The notes under the pieces are model-generated. The model made no database searches. It worked only from the letters and a program-made list of their open reading frames with translations, and was not told the origin of the DNA. From positions 1,180,001 through 1,244,000 of the forward strand of contig OU612073.1 of assembly GCA_914767715.1 (NCBI GenBank): a stretch of 64,000 nucleotides of DNA. Reading direction: 5' to 3'. The stretch comes from Membranipora membranacea (Eukaryota; Bryozoa; Gymnolaemata; Cheilostomatida; Membraniporidae). Position numbers and translations under genes: made by a program. This document shows positions 51,309 through 61,100 of this stretch, piece by piece (the stretch's first letter is position 1; each line of letters begins with the position of its first letter).

Positions 51309-51384
51309 GTGGGAGGGCGCTTAAGCGCCCCTCCCACACCCTCCCCGCCACGCCCACGGCCTGTGGATCGGGCTGCGCCCGATC
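51309..51384. repeat. Two GC-rich hairpins upstream of the zinc-finger gene
   Basis: 51309-51337 forms GTGGGAGGGCGC-TTAA-GCGCCC-C-TCCCAC with one bulge. 51366-51384 forms GATCGGGC-TGC-GCCCGATC perfectly. The 75-base island is far more GC-rich than its surroundings and sits about 60 bases before the likely start codon, so it may be in the promoter or 5' untranslated region. Confidence 0.8.
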
Positions 51385-51442
51385 ATTATGCTCATCTCTA
51401 AAAAGTCAGTGAGTGAAAATTTTTAGAATATACGCCCCTGCC

Positions 51443-54039
51443 ATGATGAGAACCAGAAGTACAAAGCGATCATTGTCGGTCGAAAATGACAGCGCTAGCG
51501 GCAGCAACAGCAGCACTAGAGATAGCTCAGGTAAGACTAAAACTGATAATAGAAAGGGTTTGTGATATAATTCCCATCTCTTTATATATCATATCCAATT
51601 TTCTGTTTATTATGCCAAGTTACAGATGTTTATACTGATCGGTCAAGAAAAGTTGATGAATTAAAATGGAAAACTTAAATTATAAATGAGGGCGGGTCTG
51701 GTAACCTTTAAGTCTTTGTCCTGATTTGAATTGTCTAGAATAGCAATATGATTTAAATGTTATGCTCAACTATGGCACTGAAAATTTTAGACAATATGAC
51801 AGTCGACTTTCCAGTGAGTACTGCCAACAAAAGGGAGAGAAAGAGTCTTTCACCGACTGACATGAGCATTACGGGTGAAAAGGAGTTGAGACCATATAGA
51901 TACCAGGGTAGGTTTCACTGGCATGAGATTACTTCGAAGCCAAAGCCTCATGTGTTCGAAGTTCATAGCCCACTAAGAGAGTACCCCGGCACCACTGAGT
52001 TTGTAGAATCTACCAAGGAGTCTGTCAGGAATTCGGCGCACTATTCTGGCAGACTTAGAGCTAACTTACAAATTACCGCTCAAGAAAAAGAAAAAAGAGC
52101 CAAGATTGCAATCCAATCTCTGATACCATGGATGGTCACATCTTCAGAGCAGATTACCCTCACAGATCTTGCCTTTCTGGGTCCACATCTGGATAAAAAC
52201 TGGCAGGTGTCTCTCCCTGACTTCACTAAACTTAGCTTGCCCAAGTGGAACAAGCCCAACCCAGTACAGAAAGAACTGTTCAAGAGCAGTCCGTCCAAGA
52301 GTAAAACAACCAATGGTGACAACCAGATTGAAGACATAGCTGATAGGTCTAAAATAGCCAAAGATCCTATATCGCCCCAGTCTCAACCCAAATCACTGGA
52401 CAAGGTTTTGTTAAGCGGGATAAAACCATTCTCTGCATGTGAGAACTCCGACTCTCAGCTAAATCAATCAGCCAGCGACAATAATGAGTCCACCTCCCAG
52501 CTAGCTGTATATACACCGTGCAGTCTTCCTAATGTAGACACCAGTGAAAACACAGGGATAATCAGGGATTCAGTTGAACTGAGCAAGTCCACCTCAGGAG
52601 CATCACAATGTCAGCAATTCAAAAGTGATCAACAATGTTACCAACCAAAATCCGCTACAGCTCCTCTGATCAATGGCGTACAAAATCAATCTAATCTACC
52701 CACTGGGCTGCAACAAAAAAAACAGCCGATCAAGGCGAGTCAACAAATCACCTTCACTTCATCCTCTGCACCTGTTGTTTCAATGGCCCCTCTGTCCACA
52801 AATTCACACACATTGAAATCAATATCATCATCGCTGATTGTTAACTGGCCCACTGTCCAGTGTATCATGTCTACTTCTGTGCAGCCTCACATTCGGCTAA
52901 CTGAGCACAAAAAGCCATCTGTCCCGATAGAGCTGTCATATAAATCTGTAGGGGACGACGATTCTAAAGATGCTGTTAACCTGAATGGTCAGAAGAATAC
53001 TAATAGCTCAATAACTGCTAAAGATGCCACTCATATTAGTACTGGAGTCACTGATATGGTAGTGTCAGGTCTGGTTGAGGCTTCGACTATCAATCAGATA
53101 CGTCGTAAAATATTACCAGTTACCATGTCCCAATCATCAGACAAAATCTCCAGCTGTGCTAGAATCAAGTCTCTATTAAAGAAACCTCTTACGTTACCGA
53201 ATGTAAGCATAATACTACCTACAGTGTCTAATAAACCTAAACACCCGACACCAAGCTGGAGTGAGCCGAGTTTGTCTTCTTACAGTGTACACAGTGTTAA
53301 GGTCAGGAGTATCAAAGCAGAAGATATATTCGACACTGAAGTATCCAAACTCCTGGAATCAGGTACTTCCTCTGGGCAGCAGTGCTCTTCCGGTGAAATC
53401 TCACGTTCCCAAGCAATAAATCCGGAGGTTAATTTGCAAAATACAAACAGCTGCAATACTTTATCTGCCAGATCTGATGTGTCTTACTCCGCCGCACTAT
53501 CCACAGCCACTCCAAAGCCCGCCAAGTGGCCACCTGCCTCCTCTCATTCAGTCACTTTCCAGCATCTCGCTTCTCAATCTGCGATATCTGTTGTGTCTTC
53601 TACTGATTTAATTCAGACTGCCCCATTAGATTTGTCAACATCTCAGCTTGACGCATCTAAATGTGAAACTTCAGCATATCCATCCCCCTTACCAGTAGCT
53701 TCTTCCTCTGCAGAATCTCAGGCTACAGACATAGCTGATCCTGTCGTCGAGATTCAAGGTGAAGGTCGTCCAGCTCTACATTCTCGAGTATGCCTGATAT
53801 GCCTGACGTTATGTGGTACAGACTGGGAGTTAACCTCTCATGTCTGTAGCTGTTGTATATGTAGAAAGGTTATGGACCGAGGTGATGTAGATATTCACAT
53901 GTGGAGGGACCATGGCGATGTTATGCCTGTGTGTGATCTGTGTGATAAGAGATTCGTCTTACCTCATCACCTCATCTTACATGAAAGAAGAGAACATCCT
54001 CATAATAACCTCAGTATGACAATGTCCTCAGACCTTTAG
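51443..54039 (+). CDS. Ser/Thr-rich protein with C-terminal zinc fingers (778 aa)
   Basis: Two exons: 51443-51530 and 51791-54039. The first starts MMRTRSTKRSLS and ends in phase 1 at GTAAGA. The acceptor ATTTTAG at 51784-51790 restores the frame exactly, so an ATG at 51757 that opens the long frame is probably intronic. The N-terminal 150 residues hold a conserved-looking block (RPYRYQGRFHWHEI, HSPLREYPGTTEF). The middle is low-complexity, rich in Ser, Thr, Gln and Pro. The C-terminus has a Cys/His cluster (CLICLTLC, CSCCICRK) and then a classical C2H2 finger, C744-x2-C747-x12-H760-x4-H765. It is likely nuclear and DNA-binding; no orthologue was recognised. The poly(A) candidate is AATAAA at 54345. 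Confidence 0.8.
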
Positions 54040-54160
54040 GGCAATCTCGGTGTGACAATGCCCTTTGTCTCACAGGGAAATTTTGGTGTGACAAGCTCTT
54101 CGCTTTACCGTGTTACTTTTGTGTGACAATGCCCTCCACCCTTCAGGAGATCGGCTAAAT
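54010..54160. repeat. Degenerate tandem repeat across the stop codon
   Basis: Four imperfect units of about 37 bases, each with a core like GTGTGACAATGCCCT, run from the last coding residues through the TAG at 54037-54039 into the 3' untranslated region. The C-terminal SMTMSS residues are part of the first unit. Confidence 0.65.
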
Positions 54161-55671
54161 CTGACATTAGAATGCGATGATAGAGTCTGATCAAGAAGAC
54201 AAATCGATTCGGTCTGCACACTTTGAAGTTGTTTTATGCTTTTCATTGTGAAGATAACCCTTCTTCATATTTGTTTTTTTGTTGAATTTTGAATGACTCC
54301 TATTTAGTTTCTTTATCAATATGTTCTTTAACATTTTGTTCTGAAATAAATTGTTATCGTGTGAAAATTTAAATCTATTTGGGTATACTGTTCTAAGTAT
54401 ATAAGCGAATGCGAGGCACTATTTTGCTTGTAAATCCTACTGCAACTGTGTAATTTGTTATTTGTATAAATCATAAACATAGTTAAATACACTAGTAACT
54501 GTTTCCATGTTAAGTTGATCAATTTTAATTTAAAAAATTATTAGCCAGAGATTTTCCTATGAGGACAGTACTGTAAAAATTTGCATCATGCGGCATGATC
54601 AGTTGGGAGACAGGTCACAGCACATCTGTTTGGTAGTGTTCTGATGACATCAGGCTGTGTAAGTTGGCGAACCAAGATCCTCTGACACTGGTATGCCCTA
54701 CCCAGACAACCCCTTATATGCTGTTCTTACAGGTGTTAACCTGCAGACATCGCATACCACTAACCTTGGATAACATGTAAATCAACACTAAGGGCAGCAA
54801 GGCTGAACAAACAAAAACTGCAGCTATTTGAAAGTTTATCCCACTCTTTGTTATGATTGTTTAATTGCACTCAATGGGCGGCACTTTGATATTCAATCTA
54901 ATCGGTTACTTGCAAATCTTTGTGCTGTCGCAACTAGAAAATTAATTCTGTACAGCCAATGAGATGATCATTGGAGAACTTTTCAATCTACTATGATGAT
55001 GTGCAGAACAATATTAGATTTATTTACATAAACTGTAAATTGGGAAGAAATTCTGGTCCACAAATAAACACAGAAGCTACTTGAATAAATGTAGGCTTGG
55101 CACATAACAATTTTGATACATAAGTTAAAGGTCACGCACACAATGTGAGAAAAAACTTTTAGACATGGTGAACATACTGCATGTCATGAGTTGTATTGAA
55201 TTGTATACTATTATTTTATTAATAGACAATCATATTTAAACATAACATATGTCTTGATACAGGATAAATGATTAAGATAATGAATAAGTAGCATTGGCCT
55301 GATGATAATTTTCAGCGTGCTTTGCTTTCGTTTTATTATACAAGACTCAATTTTAAAAGGCTACACTACATGGCTGGGCTATTTCGTAGCTTGGAATCTT
55401 CCATGGAGCTATTGCCAAATGAATCTTGCTCTTCAGATTTTCCCAGAGGGAATATGATTTATATTACAGAACCAGTTCAGTACTAGCAAAAAAAAGAACA
55501 CTTGTCAAGTTGGTCATTCATTATTCTCTCCCCCTGGCATAAAATGCCATGCATTATATGAGGGTTTCACCATCTAGCACATGAGTGGAAATGCACAGTT
55601 TGCAATCCTATTTACGATCGCAAATACTCGTCGCGTGTAAAATAAAGAGAAGTTCATCACTAGAGTAGAGT
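54161..55671. other. 3' flanks of two convergent genes; no gene seen
   Basis: Zinc-finger and PACRG transcripts converge here. A minus-strand AATAAA near 55331 could serve PACRG. No exon or named repeat is supported. Confidence 0.4.
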
Positions 55672-57709
55672 TTAGTTGAGCATGCATGACTCGTAAGTTG
55701 GTACCATGTATTTGATATTGATAAAAGCGTCTTCTCCGCCGTGCCTCTCGAATGCCTCTAAGGTTTCCTGAATGAGGTCACCGATGTTTTCTCTCTTCTG
55801 TTGGCTATAATCGATTCCGTCACCAGAGTTCACTGAAACAAACAGACAGCATGAATGTCACGATTCATCTTCATGCCATACCCGGTAACTAACAAATTAT
55901 CTCCCCTGTTTGAGTTATTGACATTTTGTGCACTGCTGATTAGCAGCCGCTGATCAATATTCTCAAAGGTAGCTCTCGCCTTCGTTTCACACAAATCAAT
56001 TTCTCAACATCTTACGTAAAACAAATCTTTCCGTATTGATATCTTTGGTACCTCAAACAATTGAATAGGTTATATTCAACAAAGATCTAATCAAACTTAT
56101 AGCTGAGCCGTGTTAACCTCGTGATTTTGAAGGTGTGCATAATGTTATTTTACACCAGTGCCAATGATTGTGTTTTGTGCCAGTATAGAGTAAGAGTAAC
56201 AGTATATGCTTAAGTGTAATTAGATTTTAAGTTTTACTGTATTTGACACAACAGGAGGAGAGTCAAGTCACACAGTCAGCTTTTAAAGAGTGTGAAACAT
56301 CACGATTCAGCTTCAGTTTCATTCATTTGCATTTAGCAAAATCTCAAAATATTGCTTTATGAGCTCGGATTGTTTCCCATAGTAAGAGTAAGTATCCATG
56401 CATATATCATGCACTTACAGTTGTAATTTTTGAAGATATTGAGGATAGGTAGGATTTGTCTGTAGTATGGTACCAGTGCTTCTCCAACCATATCTGCAGA
56501 GACTACCAGATGTTGTAGAACTTTGAGTGTTGTGCACATCACCTGTCTGTTTCTCTTATTCAATGCATCTGAAAAGTAAATGATAATAGTCAGCTACCTT
56601 TAGCAGCGCTTTCTTTTTAACAAAATGTTTTTCAGGGACCAGAAGATCAAGCGCTCCAAAAAAAAAGGGAAAATCAAATGTCAAACAAGATGCAATATTG
56701 TCCAAAAACTTTATTTAGCATCATTCTCATTCGGAAAAGCGACACTTTCAATAAAGCGTCTGAAACCAGTTAGAAAGAATAAGATTACGGTGAACTTACT
56801 TTTGATGGGGATAATAAGCTGCGGTATCACGGGAAGAATTTTAGATCCACCATGTTCCAACATATCGTGTACTCCTTGTCTAGCGAAAAATTCATATGGG
56901 TGATCTGTTTCACAAAGTCCATCAAAGAAGAGCGGGAGGTAGTGATGGTAATCCAGCTTTTCTATCTCAACTTTCCAGGCTATTTTGTTTCCCTTTGTGT
57001 CGTGCTCTAATGCGATGGGGAAGTCTCCTCTTTCGTAGAACTTTCTGAACGATGTGGGGCCGGTTGGCCTCTCGATGAAAGCGCCAGCAGCAGTTGGTCC
57101 ATTTATCTACAAATTAAAATTATCATAATATATCTGGAAGAAAAATGTACTTGGAAAAACATGTTTAGTAACTTTACCTGTCCATTGAACCACATTCTCA
57201 GTGAGCAAGTGTCGTATAATTCACGTTGTCGCTAAGTGACATAAATTGAATAAGTTAAAATAATATTCCCACTGGACAATGAATGCAACACTAGATGAAA
57301 ACGGTGACAGACATTCGACTCTGCTTAAGTACTATACATCTGTGATGGTTAGTAAGGTGAGTTTTGTGGCCATCTAATTAGTTCATGTGATATTTAATAA
57401 TTTAGAATCTGAAACCAACTATTCAGCTTAGAAGAGTAAGGCACTGCCTTATAATCATTCACCCATAGGCACATATCTTGTTGCCCTATCAGCAGTGTTG
57501 CTGCTAATGGGACAGAAGAAAACCCAAGAAAACTCAGAAGAAGACAATAATAAAGATGTTAATGCTGAAGATTATCAGGTATTGCCAGACATACCTAACT
57601 AAAGATAATATTACACTGTTTGTAAAGCTATATTATATTGTTTGATCCTTAGCACACTCACCTTGGCATTCTTCTGGTATGATTTGATGGTAAAAGCATC
57701 AGCTGCCAT
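55672..57709 (-). CDS. PACRG: Parkin co-regulated gene protein
   Basis: An axonemal protein of the inner junction between A and B tubules of ciliary doublet microtubules. Four minus-strand exons in order: 57662-57709, 56800-57106, 56419-56568 and 55672-55832, giving 221 aa (human about 257; the difference is a shorter N-terminus). The core is very close to the family: [122 protein letters not shown] and [13 protein letters not shown] near the C-terminus. Start ATG at 57709 ([11 protein letters not shown]). A small gene is nested antisense in intron 1, and MRPS15 starts 443 bases upstream in the opposite direction. Confidence 0.95.
57279..57602 (+). CDS. Nested 68-aa single-pass membrane protein (candidate)
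   Basis: Lies wholly within PACRG intron 1 on the other strand. Exons 57279-57351 (donor GTAAGG) and 57469-57602 (acceptor CACCCATAG) join in phase 1. The protein has a polar N-terminus ([13 protein letters not shown]), a hydrophobic span at about residues 25-39 ([15 protein letters not shown]), a Lys pair, an acidic linker (NSEEDNNKD) and the end VLPDIPN. The STYL start of the membrane span and the PDIP-like end faintly recall the small mitochondrial complex III assembly factor UQCC6 (BRAWNIN), but spacing differs and I would not assign it. Two phase-compatible splice sites around a clean membrane segment argue for a real gene. Confidence 0.5.
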
Positions 57710-58152
57710 TGTCTGTTCTTTCATTTGGAATGCTAGGGATGATCAGCAAAAGTAAAAATTAAACTGCTTTTCAGGTAAACACTAACTCACAAGTGATAAA
57801 CTCCTGTCTCTATCAGTTTCTGCCCAAATGTTTAGTCGTTGCCATGCAACAAAATGTTTTTGCTGGAAGTGACGTCAGTTGCTAGGTTACTAAATATCTC
57901 CGGTAAACATCGGACAGAAACGTGAAAATAATGGCAGCCCCCTGAAGAAATAGCCAGTAATCCTATTTGATCATGTGTATATTATAGGGGTGCTATATTA
58001 TACTATCCCTCACAGAATATCTGCAAATTAAGGAAATTGCAACTAATTTTCTCAATCAGCACATCTTGCAGAGCAAAAAAAAACTAACTGAAATTATATT
58101 CTCTAGAAAACTGACTAATGTGCTTGCCCTCTTGTCTGCAGCCTTTTCCAAT
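57710..58152. promoter_or_regulatory. Head-to-head intergenic region, PACRG and MRPS15
   Basis: Only 443 bases separate the two start codons, so a shared bidirectional promoter is likely. An acceptor-like CTTGTCTGCAG 11 bases before the MRPS15 ATG suggests a 5' untranslated exon of MRPS15 inside this interval. No core-promoter motif stands out. Confidence 0.5.
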
Positions 58153-61100
58153 ATGCAGACAGCATGTACCATGGTGAGAGCTGCTCTCAGAAGATCAACA
58201 GCAGCACTCAGTCAACATTGTCATGCAATTGCTGCATCAAACAGTAGCAGTGGTAAGAAGATATTACTTAGTTATTTATTATAAATTTATTTATTATAAA
58301 TTGAATTTATAATAAATTGTATTACAGAAGATTAGATATACTAGATGTAGTAGGTAGAATAACTAATCTCAACTGACTTTTTCAAAACAAGTTCTTTGTA
58401 AAATAAGGACTGTAGTGTAGTGTAGTCTTGAGATTGGCAGTGATTAGCAGAAAGTTATTGGACATGCATTTACCTGATCCTTTTATCTGAGGAGATTGAG
58501 TTGATTATTATGTGATATCATGATGATGATAAGCTACAACAATGAATAAAAATTTTGAATCTTTCATACATGTGTGTGATGGGGCTGAGTCCAACTATAC
58601 AATGGAAATTTCATGTGTATATATATATATATATATATATTATTATTATTATTCCATAGATACAATATTGTACAGTCAGAGCCTTCCAGGCATACAGCAG
58701 ACCCGATTCCGAAGTAAATGGGAGAGAATGAAAAGTTTGACAAAACCCAAAGTGCCGACATTTGATTACTCTGGTGAGTTAGTATGTGTAAAATGGTTTG
58801 CAATGGTTAGAAATTAACATGAATGTAATATGGTTGATGTTGATGAGACTATCCACACGGAGCAACAGTGACTTATGATCGCATGCACTATCAGTACCAT
58901 CACTACCAGTGAGGCTGCAGAGCATTATATATTTTCCAGAGGATTAGTTCTTTGTCAGCAATCACTACAAATCATGATTACACAACTGCAAATACTGCGG
59001 TATAAACATATGGCAACAAGTTACGATTTCATTGCAGCTCCTCAGTTACTGTCAGATATCATTGAAAGAGGTTTTTGTGTTGAAACTGAGATAGGCCTAT
59101 ATATGTCTAAGATATGTTTGTCAAACAGAAATAAGCTGGTTACCCTTTCATGTGTCTCTGAATTATTGACCTCACTGTTAGCCCTTTCTGTCTCCTACCC
59201 ACAGGTGATAATACACTAGAGGATCCCGTTACTATAGATGATACTGATAATCTATTCTCTAGTCTGGGTATCGACCAAAATGAGTGAGTCGTACATTAAT
59301 TAATTGTAATTTCATGATGACTGAAAACTTAAGGCTGTAAATGCCCCAAACAGATTCAGCCTGAGCTCATTCAAAAAACCAGCTTTGAGATTAGGTGTCA
59401 GTTATTGAACTGCAGTCATTTAAAATGCAGAATAGCTCTTACCGCAAAATATGGTGATGGAAATTTTCTAGTGATGATTCTTTGAGCAAAGTCCAAGGTA
59501 AAAACCTATGTAGGCTCAGAGTGCAGCTACATGCTACAAATATTTTAAATGGACAGTAACTGGTTTAAAATATTCAAATATGACGTTTCATTATTGTAGG
59601 ATTGATACCGCTGAGAGGGATTTCTTCTCAATACGACACGCTGATGGGGTAAGCTATACTGTCATGCCATTGAATATACCGTCCCTTGATGTGTTTGTTA
59701 GTATGCCCTACCAATGTTGCCTCAATGTGCTGAGGATGAATTTTTTCAACCAACAGAATTCTGCTTGGCAGACCATTCTTTTGTTTTGTAATAGTGGCGA
59801 ACACAAAAGGCGCACAAAGTTTGAATGCTTGCTGGAAAACCTATTTTTGTGTCCAAAACATACTCTTCACAAAGTTTTATTTTAGCTGTAAAAATGTGAT
59901 AAGAATACTTGACAACCAATCCAATCAATAATCCCTACCTTTACAGACTTGACAATGATTATCTGATCATTTATCAGTAGCTTTATGGTAAATGTTTTGA
60001 GTTCAGCACACACCACACCACAACTCTGAGTGATAGCTCTATTGTGTTTACACCTTTCATCTGTAGAAGCAGCATTTAGAATTACTCAAACAGAAGGCCG
60101 TCAACCAGTTCGGTCGACATGAACATGACAGAACATCTATTGAAGTCCAGAGTAAGTTCTAATGTATACAAGAATAAGAACAATGTTTGACTCTGTATGC
60201 ATTAACACAGTTTATTGGGTTTTAAAAATACAATGCGTGTATGTGTGTAGGCCTTTGTATGTAAGCTAAATTACTTATTTTTCTCAAAAGGGGACAACTA
60301 CCAAAATAATACTTTTGATTATAGGTGTCAAAAAATCAGTATTGGACAAATTAGAAGCACAGTTTATTGTTATGTGGTTAAGGGTGTATTCGTAGACTAT
60401 GATTACAATAAATGGTTATATCTAGAAGTTTGTTATTGGTAAAGGTTAAGCATAAAAATAATTATTAGTTATTATCATGTGTTTTTTATATTACAGTTGC
60501 AATTTTGACGGTGACCATAAGAAGACAGATACGGCATATGCAAAAATTTCCTAAAGTAAGTTAATTGTTGTCACTCAGATAATGATACGTTTGCTGGAAG
60601 CGTAACTTCATCTATGTGTTGATCGTTTGCTGATTTGGTCCCATGATCGTTTCTTTTTTATTGAAAATGCACTTTGCCACATACACATTCATAATACTAG
60701 TCTAAATTCCATAAAGGACAGTAGCATCAGCCAACTGCCGCGCACCAAGTCTTATAGGTGTAGAGCCATCGATGTGGGCCTTCTGCTCTGAGTCTATCAC
60801 CATGTTTCCATGTGAATTTTGAGGTCGGCCTAGATCGAGCTGAGTTGTCACCTCTCAGCTCACCCTCTAGATATGCATTTATTCTCATGATAGAGCTGAG
60901 AAAAAATCTGCCACCACCAGGGCTTAAATTTGCGCTGAAATCAGTGACGCCAACTGCTCAGCCACGCCAGCCCGCTGTAGCACGCACAGCTTAGTGCGAA
61001 CTGATCCTTCGGGCTCAGTGCGAACCGACAGATGTTTCGATGACTCGAAGAGCCCTGAAAATAGCATCAGATCGATCCATGGAAATGCAGTGTATGATAA

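Noticed and set aside
51757-51790. ATG at 51757 as the zinc-finger gene start
   Set aside because: The exon at 51443-51530 ends in a phase that matches an acceptor at 51790, and it supplies a better N-terminus; the ATG is then intronic.
58875-59219. A 114-codon plus-strand frame in MRPS15 intron 2
   Set aside because: It overlaps exon 3 in a different frame and has no recognisable features.
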